64,000 nucleotides of DNA from Coxiellaceae bacterium (lineage in GTDB: Bacteria > Pseudomonadota > Gammaproteobacteria > Coxiellales > Coxiellaceae): positions 1 through 64,000 of the forward strand of contig JARGOB010000012.1 of assembly GCA_029212925.1 (NCBI GenBank), read 5' to 3'. Under the pieces are notes generated by a model. It saw nothing but the letters and a program-made list of their open reading frames with translations. It did no database searches and had not been told where the DNA came from. Below are positions 27,350 through 36,832 of the stretch, one piece after another. The position numbers and the translations under genes are program-made. Positions within the stretch are counted from its first letter, which is position 1, and each line of letters opens with the position of its first letter.

Positions 27350-28401
27350 GTCAACCGCAATTAGTTAAGGGCGCGCTAATCAATAGCGTTGCCCTATTAC
27401 GTTTGTCGGCATTGGGCGATATTGTCTTGATGGTGCCGATGGTGCGTACATTGCAGGCGACCTTTCCTCATTTAAAAATCACTTGGATTATTAGTCGACC
27501 GATGCATGCTTTATTAGCAGGCATGGATGGTGTTGAGTTTATCGTGATTGATAAGCCTAAAAGCGTTACTGATTACCTTAGGTTGCGCAAACAATTCAAA
27601 CAATACCGATTTGATGTGCTATTAGCGGCGCAAGCGAATTTGCGGGTGAATTTGATTTATCCTTGGATAAAAGCTGCGTGTAAATTAGGTTTTGATAATG
27701 AGCGTTCACGTGAAGGTCATCACTTTTTCGTTGATCATCAAGTGCGTTTTGAACCAAACCATTTGCTCGATAGTTTTATGCAGTTTGCTTTTGCGTTGGG
27801 TGCCACTAAGCCACAGATTCGTTGGGATTTGCCGATTGGTGAAGGCGATTGGGCGTGGGCTAAGCAGCAATTAGGTGACAAAGATTATTTGGCGATTAAT
27901 CCGTTAGCTAGCAAGCCAGATCGTAATTGGTCAATAGCGCGTCATGTTGATTTGATTAAAGCGCTGCGTGAGCGCTGGCCAAATAAATCAATTGTATTGA
28001 CTGGTGGTCCCAGTGACGAAGAAAAAAAAGTGGCGGCGGCGATTGAGCAACAAGTTGGAGGCTGTTTGAATTTAGTCGGTCAATCGACATTAAAACAATT
28101 AGCTGCCTTGTTGGGCAGTGTGTCATGTGTGGTATCGCCCGATACCGGCCCGGCGCATTTAGCGAGCGCGATGGGCACACCAGTGGTCGGTTTGTATGCC
28201 GACATTACGCCAACATTATCGGGGCCTTACTTGTCGCAAGATTTGGTGGTAGATCGTTACGCTGAGGCATTAGAAAAATATTGCCATAAAGATGCAAAAA
28301 AAGTGCCATGGATAACGCGCGTGCATAATGCCGAAGCGATGAATTTAATCACGGTAGACGATGTGATGCAAAAGCTAGCAACAGTATTTGATGTGGTGTA
28401 A
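27346..28401 (+). CDS. Glycosyltransferase family 9 (heptosyltransferase-like)
   Basis: A 351-aa protein of the ADP-heptose:LPS heptosyltransferase family. LLRLSALGDIVLMVP at the N-terminus is the GT9 acceptor-side motif. A C-terminal SPDTGPAHLASAMGTPVVGLY block binds the nucleotide sugar. The TTG start overlaps the algC stop (TTGA), so it is translationally coupled. It probably adds a core sugar to lipid A-core at the inner membrane's cytoplasmic face. Which heptose position it acts on is not clear; the waaF-like gene at 56822 is a second family member. Confidence 0.88.
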   Translation: MSQPQLVKGALINSVALLRLSALGDIVLMVPMVRTLQATFPHLKITWIISRPMHALLAGMDGVEFIVIDKPKSVTDYLRLRKQFKQYRFDVLLAAQANLRVNLIYPWIKAACKLGFDNERSREGHHFFVDHQVRFEPNHLLDSFMQFAFALGATKPQIRWDLPIGEGDWAWAKQQLGDKDYLAINPLASKPDRNWSIARHVDLIKALRERWPNKSIVLTGGPSDEEKKVAAAIEQQVGGCLNLVGQSTLKQLAALLGSVSCVVSPDTGPAHLASAMGTPVVGLYADITPTLSGPYLSQDLVVDRYAEALEKYCHKDAKKVPWITRVHNAEAMNLITVDDVMQKLATVFDVV

Positions 28402-28434
28402 CTGATATTGACAGCAAACAAATGGTGGTATTCG

Positions 28435-29229
28435 ATGGGGGTAAAGGAGATGAAGGTAATTTCGGCGAATGTAAATGGTATTCGTGCAGCGGGGCGTAAA
28501 GGATTTTTTGATTGGTTAGATAATCAGAAAGCGGATTTTGTTTGTTTACAAGAAACCAAAGCGCAAATGCAGCATTTATTGGATGACTTGTATCGCCCAC
28601 AGGGTTATCACTGTTATTTTCACGATGCTGAAAAGAAAGGTTACAGTGGCGTTGGCATTTATTGCCGTAATGAACCGGATCGTGTGACGTATGGTTTGGG
28701 TTGGGATGCGGTTGATACTGAAGGCCGTTATGTGCAGGTTGATTATAAAGGGCTCAGTGTTGTATCGATTTATCTGCCGTCTGGTTCCAGTGGAGACATT
28801 CGTCAAGACGTAAAATATGATTTTATGGATCGTTACCTAGACGTGTTAAAAAAGCAGCGACGACAAAAACGTGAATTTATTATTTGTGGCGATTGGAATA
28901 TTGTGCACAAAGAAATTGATATTAAAAACTGGAAAAGCAACCAAAAGAATTCTGGCTGTTTACCTGAAGAGCGTGAGTGGTTGGATGAGGTGTTTGATAA
29001 GGTGGGATTTGTTGATGCTTTTCGACAGGTTAATCAACAGCCGCATCAATATACGTGGTGGTCGAACCGTGGCCAAGCACGTGCCAATAATGTGGGTTGG
29101 CGCATTGATTATCAAGTGATTTCTCCAGGCCTAAAAGATAGGGTGAAAACCGCCGAGGTTTATAAAGACAGCTGGTTTTCCGATCATGCGCCGTTGATCA
29201 TGACTTACGACACCCCTGAAATTCCTTAA
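28435..29229 (+). CDS. xthA: Exodeoxyribonuclease III
   Basis: A 264-aa AP-endonuclease/3'-5' exonuclease of the EEP fold for base-excision repair. Motifs: SANVNGIRAA, LQETKAQ (catalytic Glu), YSGVGIY, ICGDWNIVHKEID (Asp/Asn pair), WRIDYQV and the terminal SDHAPL (catalytic His). The frame opens at 28408. ATG 28435 has GGTGG upstream. ATG 28450 begins the canonical MKVISANVNG, but its AAGGAG directly abuts the codon, too close to serve it. It follows the GT9 gene closely. Confidence 0.93.
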   Translation: MGVKEMKVISANVNGIRAAGRKGFFDWLDNQKADFVCLQETKAQMQHLLDDLYRPQGYHCYFHDAEKKGYSGVGIYCRNEPDRVTYGLGWDAVDTEGRYVQVDYKGLSVVSIYLPSGSSGDIRQDVKYDFMDRYLDVLKKQRRQKREFIICGDWNIVHKEIDIKNWKSNQKNSGCLPEEREWLDEVFDKVGFVDAFRQVNQQPHQYTWWSNRGQARANNVGWRIDYQVISPGLKDRVKTAEVYKDSWFSDHAPLIMTYDTPEIP

Positions 29230-29331
29230 CCGTATATTAAATCAACTGTTTGCGGTTGCTATTTGTGGTCATCACTCTACTATATACTCTGAATATTATA
29301 TAAAGATGAGAATGAGGTATTAGGGGGGGGT

Positions 29332-30591
29332 ATGCATCCAGGTGATACTGAAAGTAAACACGTGCTAGGTGATGATACTGGCTTTGAATATGTTTCGTTA
29401 GCAGCTACGCCACCGGCGGATGAAGGGATTGAAATTACTGCAATACAATTAGGAAATACATCACATTCGTCACCACTCATACAAAATCAATTGCAATCCA
29501 GTCAGGCAGCAGCTCGATTACATAATGAAATTCACGGATCCGGTTACAAAGCGCTTGCAAGAAAACGATGGCATGAGTTTTGGTACGCTGAAAGTGGTTG
29601 TCAATTTGTGTTGGCGGAAGCGCTTAAAATTACCATGTCGGTCATCAGTTACTACGGTGTGGTGTCATACGCCATGTGGGATAACTGCGATATGCCAGCG
29701 ACTTCACAACAGGCAGTCTGCAATTTCGATTATGATAATTTACGGCTCTATGAAGTGGCAGCACTAGCGGTGCTGTTTATTAGTACCGGCTTATTTCGTC
29801 GTCAACGACGCAAAATAGAGTTAACGCCAGCATTGAATGTGCATCGCCAGTTTGCTAATCGCTGGGTGGATATGTCGCATCACAGAGAATGTGATTTATC
29901 GCATAATATTGAAGAATTATTTCAGCTTCATAGTGTGACTCCCTTGCAGCAAAAGCTTAGTAACTTATCAATCGCATTAGATACAGTTGGACCAACATTA
30001 AACCGCTTGCAAAAGGGTGTGTTGAGTTATCAAAAGATTTCTTTGAGGAAGTCGTGGTGTTCAACGTTAGATAAAGCGGTTCGCATAGGTGTATCAGGTT
30101 TTCTCGGTTTTAATTTAGGTATGCAGTTTTTATTGATGTTATCGACATTAAGTAAGCGCGATGATTTTGAATGGCACGGTAGTGATCTATCAAAGCTAGG
30201 ATTCGTTGGTTGGTGTACGGTGTTGTTTTCTGTGGCTGCGGTATTTAAGGTAATTCCAGATGATTTGTCCGCACAGACCGAAGATATCAACCACAAAACC
30301 GTACGACAATATGAGTTGATAGCGAACAGTTGTTTAGATAAAAAAAATACGCTGAGTAAGCAACTATCGCAATGCAGTAAAGCCTTGAGTGCTGTTGAAA
30401 ATGATTTGCTTGCACATGGGGGCAGTGCTACGTATGAAACGCAAATGCTGTTACTTAAGGATCGTATTGCGCAACTGAATTCGCAAGCAAGCACCATTGC
30501 AATTCCTCAGGTCTTATTGGCTGATGACTCGCATATTGTTAAGATTGGTGCTGTTAGAAGATTAACTCCAGGTAGCATACTATCAAGGTGA
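29332..30591 (+). CDS. Hypothetical membrane protein with coiled coil
   Basis: A 419-aa protein of unrecognised family. A soluble N-terminus of about 95 residues is followed by hydrophobic segments near 100-120, 140-160, 245-267 and 285-303, then a helical C-terminal region (about 325-385, Leu/Gln/Lys-rich) likely to form a coiled coil. The start is preceded by a run of eight G at 29323-29330 just one base before the ATG, with GAGG further upstream (29314-29317). It stands alone between xthA and the symporter. No function is assigned. Confidence 0.75.
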   Translation: MHPGDTESKHVLGDDTGFEYVSLAATPPADEGIEITAIQLGNTSHSSPLIQNQLQSSQAAARLHNEIHGSGYKALARKRWHEFWYAESGCQFVLAEALKITMSVISYYGVVSYAMWDNCDMPATSQQAVCNFDYDNLRLYEVAALAVLFISTGLFRRQRRKIELTPALNVHRQFANRWVDMSHHRECDLSHNIEELFQLHSVTPLQQKLSNLSIALDTVGPTLNRLQKGVLSYQKISLRKSWCSTLDKAVRIGVSGFLGFNLGMQFLLMLSTLSKRDDFEWHGSDLSKLGFVGWCTVLFSVAAVFKVIPDDLSAQTEDINHKTVRQYELIANSCLDKKNTLSKQLSQCSKALSAVENDLLAHGGSATYETQMLLLKDRIAQLNSQASTIAIPQVLLADDSHIVKIGAVRRLTPGSILSR

Positions 30592-30622
30592 TGCGGTTAC
30601 TATCGATAGGTGCTAAGCGCGC

Positions 30623-30651
30623 TTGAGTAGACACTGGTAATCGTGTACTCT
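30623..30651 (+). promoter_or_regulatory. Candidate promoter of tcyP-like gene
   Basis: TTGAGT at 30623-30628 and TACTCT at 30646-30651 are 17 bp apart. GAGT...ACTC half-sites make the region partly palindromic. The -10 is weak, so this is a modest call. Confidence 0.35.
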
Positions 30652-30676
30652 TTTTAGTCTTTATCAATAGGCCATA

Positions 30677-32038
30677 GTGAATACCGACATGATCGCTCAA
30701 CTCATTCCATTGCTGATTTTTCTGGTTATTTTGTCTGTGTTGTATATGATGCAGCGCAAGCAAGTAAGTTTTAATAAACGTGTTTTAACAGCTTTAGTGG
30801 TTGGTGCTGTATGTGGTTTTGGTTATCAAGGGGTATGGGGCCAGACGGCATTGGTATTGCATTTAACTGAACAAGCTTTTGATTTAGTCGGTAATAGCTA
30901 CCTAGATTTATTAAAAATGCTGGTGATTCCGCTGGTGCTGACTTCGATTATGGATGCGATGTTAAATCTTGGGGAATTGAGTGGTGATGTAGTGCGTAAA
31001 GTAGCGGTGCGCTCGGTGGCGATGCTGTTAATCATGACAGCGATTGCTTCGGGTATTGGTATATTGGTGGGGCAGTGGTTCAGTGTGGGGCAAGGCTTGA
31101 TGCTGCCAAGTAAAGTGATTGTACCTACGCATCAATATAACGGTATTGTCGATACCTTATTGCATATGTTGCCGAGTAATCCAGTTACCGTGATGGTCAA
31201 TGGTAATACGGTGGCGTTGGTGATCTTCGCAGTGCTATTTGGTTTAGCCGCACTAATGGTGTTACGTACCGAAAAAGATAAGGCTTATAGTTTTCGACAA
31301 GTGATTGCCTCGACTTTTCATATCACCAAAAAGCTTGCGAATATTGTGATTGCATTAACACCTTATGGCGTGGTGGCGCTTGTTGCGCAAGTGACTTCAA
31401 CCCAAGGTTTGTCCGCATTAATAGCGATTGCAAATTATATGTTAGCCATGGTCGTTGCGATGTTTTTGGTGTTTGTTATGCATGCTATTGTAGTGATGTC
31501 GCGTGGCATCAAACCGTGGACGTTTTGGGCTAAAGCTTACCCGGCACTGTTGGTTGCATTTACCACGCGTTCGAGTTTCGGTACATTGCCTGTATCTGAA
31601 GAAACATTACGAGATCGGTTTAATACATCACAAATTACTGCCAGTTTTGTACCGAGTATGGGTGCTACTATGGGTATGAATGCTTGTGCGGGTGTATTCC
31701 CTGCGATGTTAGTGGTGATGTCGATGACGATACTGCATATGCCGATTACTGCGTTGCTCATATGTAAAGTCATGTTGATTAACGCGATCGCGTCATTGGG
31801 GATTTCCGGCATTCCAGGCACAGCATCAATCGCTGCCGCGGTGACGTTAAGCACCTTGGGTTTGCCTTATTCTGTGATTGGTATCGTGCAGGGTGTCGAC
31901 CCGATTATCGATATGGCCCGCACGGCGACTAACGTTGATGGTGTAATGGCTACTGGTGTGGTGATTGATCAGAAATCTTTTGATGCATCTTCATTGGGTT
32001 CAAGCGAAAAAGCTATATCTGGTATTGTAACTGAATAA
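30677..32038 (+). CDS. L-cystine/dicarboxylate-family sodium symporter (TcyP-like)
   Basis: A 453-aa multi-pass inner-membrane transporter of the dicarboxylate/amino acid:cation symporter family. The N-terminal pattern with MQRKQVSFNKRVLTAL resembles TcyP/YdjN cystine symporters. The core has the helical-hairpin motif with Thr-Arg-Ser-Ser-Phe-Gly-Thr, then GATMGMNACAG and GIPGTASIAAAV, and the C-terminal VDPIIDMARTATNV. GTG 30677 has AGG 5 nt upstream and is the favoured start; ATG 30689 is possible. It would import cystine or related amino acids, and the substrate is inferred. Confidence 0.85.
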   Translation: MNTDMIAQLIPLLIFLVILSVLYMMQRKQVSFNKRVLTALVVGAVCGFGYQGVWGQTALVLHLTEQAFDLVGNSYLDLLKMLVIPLVLTSIMDAMLNLGELSGDVVRKVAVRSVAMLLIMTAIASGIGILVGQWFSVGQGLMLPSKVIVPTHQYNGIVDTLLHMLPSNPVTVMVNGNTVALVIFAVLFGLAALMVLRTEKDKAYSFRQVIASTFHITKKLANIVIALTPYGVVALVAQVTSTQGLSALIAIANYMLAMVVAMFLVFVMHAIVVMSRGIKPWTFWAKAYPALLVAFTTRSSFGTLPVSEETLRDRFNTSQITASFVPSMGATMGMNACAGVFPAMLVVMSMTILHMPITALLICKVMLINAIASLGISGIPGTASIAAAVTLSTLGLPYSVIGIVQGVDPIIDMARTATNVDGVMATGVVIDQKSFDASSLGSSEKAISGIVTE

Positions 32039-32121
32039 AATATTTCATCTTTACGGCAAATATCAGATTCGTAGACGACGCAAAATGTCGCTCCATCAGC
32101 CACTTTTGTTGTAAAATATTT

Positions 32122-32142
32122 GGCACCCATATGTTGGGTGTC
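32122..32142 (+). terminator. Hairpin downstream of symporter
   Basis: GGCACCCA-TATGT-TGGGTGTC forms an 8-bp stem with one wobble pair. No U-tract follows, so it is at best a weak or Rho-assisted terminator. The rest of 32039-32244 shows no gene. Confidence 0.35.
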
Positions 32143-32244
32143 ACAAGCTTGGTCTGTCTCTCGGTGTATTAGTATTATATTCCCGGGTATTCAGCTATTT
32201 AAAGATTTAGTGTACTTTTAGGCTAATAAATAAATATTAGGCTA

Positions 32245-35106
32245 ATGATGCGTAAAGCTGGTGATATAGATATAGGAGTTAGTGACAAGAAGGTCGCTAT
32301 GGTGCGAGATGGTGTGCATGATGTTACACGAAATGCCGCTATCGCAAAATTTTTATTTGAAGTGTTTGCAAATTCCTTTGGCGGCAAGGTGGAAGCATCC
32401 AAGTCTAGCCACAGGGGTGTAACCTTATTTTCACCGCCGGTCAGTGGTGCTTCACAAGGAGTTGCAGGGCGTGTTGATGCTGCAATCGCTGATGGTGAAT
32501 CAAAGCATGGTGCCAACATGCCATTAGCCAGTGAGCCAGTGGCTTCAGTTATTAATATTGCTGAAGGTGTAATAGAAGACTTGTTTGCAGAATTTAAAAA
32601 GCTTCCACAGTATTCATCAGGTGATTCTGAGTCGTGTGACCAGTTCGATCGCTTTTGGCGACAAAAATTCAAAGAATCGATCAACTTGGCACTCGACTCC
32701 GGTGTTTTTTATTCAAAAATTTCAGATAAAAAATACCAAGTGATCATGCCAATTGAAGATGTGGTAGCTGCAGTTGCCACTTTGGTGCTTGATAACGATA
32801 ACCTTTATTTTCGAGAACCTAGAGACCGGTGTATTCGCATAACAAAATTATTCAATAATATGTATTCAGTTGTTTTTGGTAATATTTGTCATACCGGTCA
32901 GCGTGATGCTGTGATGAATGTGTTGGACTCCGTTGAATTTTACTGCGGTGATGTAAAGCGCAGCTACCGATTTCCGGAAACCATAGCGGCATATATGTCA
33001 TCTCTGCAACATAAATACATCGAGCAATACTTAAGCTTGAAAAAAAAAGAAGATTTTGGTCACTATAATCAGCTGATGTTAGTCTGGAGCAAGGAAGGTT
33101 TACCAGATAACGAAATTAAACATATGGTCGCCTATTGCGTAAAATGCAGTGATTTAATCAATGAAGACTTGATGTTGGTTGGGCTTTGTCCCAACGACGA
33201 ACAGATCATGGCACTTAAAGATCAGTATTTTCGTGATTGTTTAGCTTATTTGGAACCTATCCTTGGTGAAGATATCTATTGGCACTGTGCACAAGAAATA
33301 ATGCATAGATCTGCAGGAGATGATGAGCGTCGGAATGCTTATCTTACGCAGCTAAAAGCTGCTGTGATGGCTGCAAAAGAAGTTGATGAGACTGTATCGC
33401 TTACATGCCAGCTTAAATGCTTCCTTGCTATTGAGTCAGTACATAGAAATATAAGGCGCTATCGGTTGATTTTGCAGGGTCATATGGGTGATCAGGCTAG
33501 TAAAATAATTACAGCTGCGGATGATGTTGTTGCTGAGTATTACTCGTTGGGTTCGCCACCTATTGCACTAGATGATCGTGCAATATCGAGCTTAGCATTA
33601 CTTAGTCAAGCGGTGAGTGATTTTAAATCGGGTCCATGGGTGTGTGCAATTGAAAATTACTTTGCGATTTGTTTTGGCAATGGCTGGAATGATGTGGATA
33701 TTAATCAGCTAAAAATGCTAGACAGTGATTTTTTCACTGATATGCGGCTTGATGAGGCATGGTTAGATCACTACTTTCCTGCGAGTAGCGGTGGGGCTGA
33801 CATTGAGTTTTCGGTGTATACCGCCAATTATTTTATATTGTATATGCTGACACACTCAAGCAAAGAATGGCCTAGCAGAGCGAGTGAGGTATTGTTGGAA
33901 TTGATGGAATATTTTGACCGACGGCTCGGGGTGGATGAGGAAAGTGAAGTCGAACGGCAGCAACATCTGGCGTTTAAGAATTGTTACCCGCAGGGACTTC
34001 GATTTATGCTGAAGATTCTTGGATGGGTTGTAAGTGGTAAATCCCCAGTCGAGCAGAAGTATATATTATATGCATTGGATGTGAGTGTTAAGTTTAATTT
34101 TTCAGCCGGAATTGAATTGCTGTTGCCACTTCTTGAAGATATCCGTTTATATAATTATATTCGTGGCAGGCATGTATTTGTTGACGGGGCAGGTTCCCCA
34201 CCTGTTCCTATTTTTATTACTATTGAAAGTGGGTATGTGAAAGCTACTCAGGCTCTGTTACGTATCCGTCCTGAACAGCTTGAGTTTAGGTGCGAACCAG
34301 GAGGTAAGGACGTGCTGCAACTTGCTGTTGAAAGTCGTGCAGCTAATATGGTGGCAGTGATATTAGCCTTTGAAGACGTGCAAGTCTCATTTAAAACGAT
34401 ACAAACAGCAATAGTACGAAATCATGAAAAATCGCTAGATATCTTAAAAAAAGGCTATGAGCAAAGATCAGTAAGTGCGCATGATATATATCAATTAGCT
34501 AATATTGCGTTGATGTGCAAGCGCGGCAATATCTTAGCGTTTTTGCTTGCTCAACAAAAAGGGGCTTGCCACAGCAGTAAAGGGCGGTTTAACTTTTATC
34601 CAAAGTTATATTCAATTGCAGAATTAAATGCAGTGGAGTTGATTGAAACAATTTTACCTTATACTGCTATCTATAATGACCCAGTACTTGATCAAAAAGC
34701 TTTTATATTGGCGATTGTGCAAGGTAATACGGAAATGGTGAGGGTGCTTATGGCGCATGCTGATATTCATCGTCAAAAATTGATAGGTAGTTCAAACTAT
34801 TCGGGCTCAATGCTGCATGTGGCGATTATCTGTCGTCGCTTGGACATTGTGAACATGCTGTTGGCTGATGAAGCACTTGATCTAAATTATCGAGGCAGGG
34901 ATGGTAGAACACCTTTGCACCTTGCTGCTTTATGTAATGAGTTCTCTGTCGTGAGGGTATTACTGGCTGATAGTAGAGTCGATAAGACCATTACAGATAA
35001 CTACGGCTGCACTGCGCATGATATAGCAAAAACGAGAGATTATGCTGATATAGCAGAAGCGCTCAAGCCAGCCGTAGGATTAAATTGTCGTTGCATTATC
35101 AGTTAG
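32245..35106 (+). CDS. Ankyrin-repeat protein with C-terminal CaaX box
   Basis: A 953-aa protein. The first ~640 residues match nothing I recognise. From about 650 onward there are degenerate ankyrin-like helices, and clear ankyrin repeats occupy about 830-940 (GSMLHVAII, TPLHLAALCNEFSVVRVLL). The protein ends NCRCIIS, so the last four residues are Cys-Ile-Ile-Ser, a classic CaaX prenylation motif, with an extra Cys two residues upstream (C948, C950). The bacterium itself is not expected to prenylate it, so the motif suggests lipidation inside a eukaryotic host, as known for Legionella AnkB. Two adjacent ATGs (32245, 32248) follow TAGG. An effector role is strongly suggested but inferred. Confidence 0.8.
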   Translation: MMRKAGDIDIGVSDKKVAMVRDGVHDVTRNAAIAKFLFEVFANSFGGKVEASKSSHRGVTLFSPPVSGASQGVAGRVDAAIADGESKHGANMPLASEPVASVINIAEGVIEDLFAEFKKLPQYSSGDSESCDQFDRFWRQKFKESINLALDSGVFYSKISDKKYQVIMPIEDVVAAVATLVLDNDNLYFREPRDRCIRITKLFNNMYSVVFGNICHTGQRDAVMNVLDSVEFYCGDVKRSYRFPETIAAYMSSLQHKYIEQYLSLKKKEDFGHYNQLMLVWSKEGLPDNEIKHMVAYCVKCSDLINEDLMLVGLCPNDEQIMALKDQYFRDCLAYLEPILGEDIYWHCAQEIMHRSAGDDERRNAYLTQLKAAVMAAKEVDETVSLTCQLKCFLAIESVHRNIRRYRLILQGHMGDQASKIITAADDVVAEYYSLGSPPIALDDRAISSLALLSQAVSDFKSGPWVCAIENYFAICFGNGWNDVDINQLKMLDSDFFTDMRLDEAWLDHYFPASSGGADIEFSVYTANYFILYMLTHSSKEWPSRASEVLLELMEYFDRRLGVDEESEVERQQHLAFKNCYPQGLRFMLKILGWVVSGKSPVEQKYILYALDVSVKFNFSAGIELLLPLLEDIRLYNYIRGRHVFVDGAGSPPVPIFITIESGYVKATQALLRIRPEQLEFRCEPGGKDVLQLAVESRAANMVAVILAFEDVQVSFKTIQTAIVRNHEKSLDILKKGYEQRSVSAHDIYQLANIALMCKRGNILAFLLAQQKGACHSSKGRFNFYPKLYSIAELNAVELIETILPYTAIYNDPVLDQKAFILAIVQGNTEMVRVLMAHADIHRQKLIGSSNYSGSMLHVAIICRRLDIVNMLLADEALDLNYRGRDGRTPLHLAALCNEFSVVRVLLADSRVDKTITDNYGCTAHDIAKTRDYADIAEALKPAVGLNCRCIIS

Positions 35107-35236
35107 ATCTTTCTAAATAGCAGTGCATTATATATCTCATTGAATTAATTTAATTAATCAGGAAAATGATTGCCTGTTAGGCATGTATGATTAATATCAT
35201 GCCCTATGAAAAGATAAGTATGATGGCAATCTTGAC

Positions 35237-35264
35237 TTGTTCGCAAGGCATGCTGTGCTATAAT
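35237..35264 (+). promoter_or_regulatory. Extended -10 promoter of DUF4143 ATPase gene
   Basis: TTGTTC (35237-35242), 16 bp, then TATAAT (35259-35264) with TG one base upstream (TGCTATAAT). The leader would be about 40 nt. Confidence 0.55.
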
Positions 35265-35311
35265 GCCTGCTAACTATGCATTGAGGCGAAAATTAAACTA
35301 ATGAGGCAAAA

Positions 35312-36589
35312 ATGAGAGAATTGTTGGCTACGTTGAGAGATGAAGCTTTTTCAGAAATTGAGCAAGCCCGGGAGGGTATTAAAAGAAAAATACGGTTTCC
35401 TGAAACTGATCAAGTTATTAAGGTGGCTATAGGTATGAGGCGTGTAGGTAAAACCTATCTGTTATACCAAAAAATTCATCAGTTGTTAGATCAAGGCATA
35501 GAAAAAGAGAGAATATTATTTATTGATTTCGAAGATGACCGTCTATTGCCGCTAACAACAAAAAAAATGGCTGATTTAATAGATGAGTTTTATTCTATTT
35601 ACCCTGAGAACCACAGTAGGAAATGCTACATTTTCCTCGATGAAGTTCAAAATGTTGAGGATTGGAATCACGTGGTTCGCCGTATTTTTAAAAGCAAACC
35701 AATTGAGCTAATCATTACAGGTTCATCATCAAAATTATTAAGTACCGAAATCAGCACATCATTAAGAGGGCGATCACTTGCTATAGAGGTGTTGCCATTT
35801 TCTTTTGAAGAGTTTAGAACAGCGCATAATTTAGTGGTGCCAAAATCCCCATATAGCAGGCAAGTCTACGATGTGTCCATTCAGCAAATGCGAGAATTTT
35901 TTAATAAAGGTGGCTTCCCTGGTGTGCAGCAAATGCAAAGTCATGATTGGCGAGAAGCATTACAAGGTTATGTTGATGCGGTAATTCTTAAAGATATTAT
36001 AGAAAGGCATGGCGTATCTAATATTGCGCTTTTAAAATATTTAACAAAAACGTTACTTATAAATGCAGCAACTTTGTTTTCTATAAATAAATTTTTTAAT
36101 GATATTAAAAGTCAAGGATATAAGGTTGGTAGAGAGACGCTGCAAAATTATATGACATATTTAGAAGATGCATTTTTGATATTTAGAGTGCCATACTACA
36201 CCGAGTCTATTAGGTTTCAGCAGACACACGCAAGCAAAGTTTATGTTATAGATAATGGTCTTATTAATGCATATTCAGTAAAAATAAAGGATATTTATAA
36301 TAAATTACTTGAAAATCAGGTCTATCTTGACCTGCGTAGGCAGGGAAAGAAAGTGTTTTATTATAAAACTAAAGATGGTTATGAAATTGATTTTGTAACC
36401 AAGGATAAAAATGGATCGATCGATATTGTCCAGGTTGCATGGGAAATGGATGATCCTAAAACTGCAGAGCGTGAACGACGCGCCTTAGCACAAGCAGAGG
36501 GTGAGTTGGGTGTTAAAGGAAGAATCATTACTGGTCGTGAGTATGCTGTTACGCAGTGCCTGATTATAAGTAGTCCACTTGAATCATAA
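35312..36589 (+). CDS. AAA_14/DUF4143-type ATPase
   Basis: A 425-aa P-loop ATPase of the widespread AAA_14 plus DUF4143 architecture. Walker A is MRRVGKTYLL (about residues 43-52) and Walker B is CYIFLDEV (about 106-113), followed by ITGSSSKLL with the sensor Ser residues. The C-terminal DUF4143 part ends in a PD-(D/E)xK-like stretch (VFYYKTKDGYEIDFV). The biological role of this family is unknown. The gene looks more AT-rich than its neighbours and has its own promoter, which would fit recent acquisition. It sits between the CaaX ankyrin gene and a decayed transporter locus. Confidence 0.85.
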   Translation: MRELLATLRDEAFSEIEQAREGIKRKIRFPETDQVIKVAIGMRRVGKTYLLYQKIHQLLDQGIEKERILFIDFEDDRLLPLTTKKMADLIDEFYSIYPENHSRKCYIFLDEVQNVEDWNHVVRRIFKSKPIELIITGSSSKLLSTEISTSLRGRSLAIEVLPFSFEEFRTAHNLVVPKSPYSRQVYDVSIQQMREFFNKGGFPGVQQMQSHDWREALQGYVDAVILKDIIERHGVSNIALLKYLTKTLLINAATLFSINKFFNDIKSQGYKVGRETLQNYMTYLEDAFLIFRVPYYTESIRFQQTHASKVYVIDNGLINAYSVKIKDIYNKLLENQVYLDLRRQGKKVFYYKTKDGYEIDFVTKDKNGSIDIVQVAWEMDDPKTAERERRALAQAEGELGVKGRIITGREYAVTQCLIISSPLES

Positions 36590-36604
36590 GCTGGGAAATA
36601 CAAA

Positions 36605-36832
36605 TTGCCAACCTACTGGGTTGAGTGGTTCATTACAGTAAAGCAAAGAATGCAGGTGGTTGGCCTGTATGCTCAGTTGGTAAGGGCTGCATCAACTAGG
36701 CTGGATGATGAGAATAAAGCAAAAATTAGAAACCAGGTGGCAGAACGATCTGATTTTATGCACACAGAGATACATCGATATACTGAAGTGCGCGATCAAT
36801 TTGAAGCCGCGCTTCATCGTAGACCTGCTTAA
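36605..36832 (+). CDS. Possible small hypothetical protein
   Basis: A 75-aa open frame with a TTG start and weak ribosome site. It is predicted helical, with charged residues in the C-terminal half. Its stop overlaps the end of the convergent MFS remnant. No family is recognised, and it may not be translated. Confidence 0.3.
   Translation: MPTYWVEWFITVKQRMQVVGLYAQLVRAASTRLDDENKAKIRNQVAERSDFMHTEIHRYTEVRDQFEAALHRRPA

Noticed and set aside
30030..30497. 155-aa minus-strand frame
   Set aside because: Antisense to the 419-aa membrane protein; no start signal and no family pattern.
32039..32244. tRNA or small RNA gene in the symporter-ankyrin gap
   Set aside because: One short hairpin is visible but there is no cloverleaf, no CCA end and no paired D/T arms.
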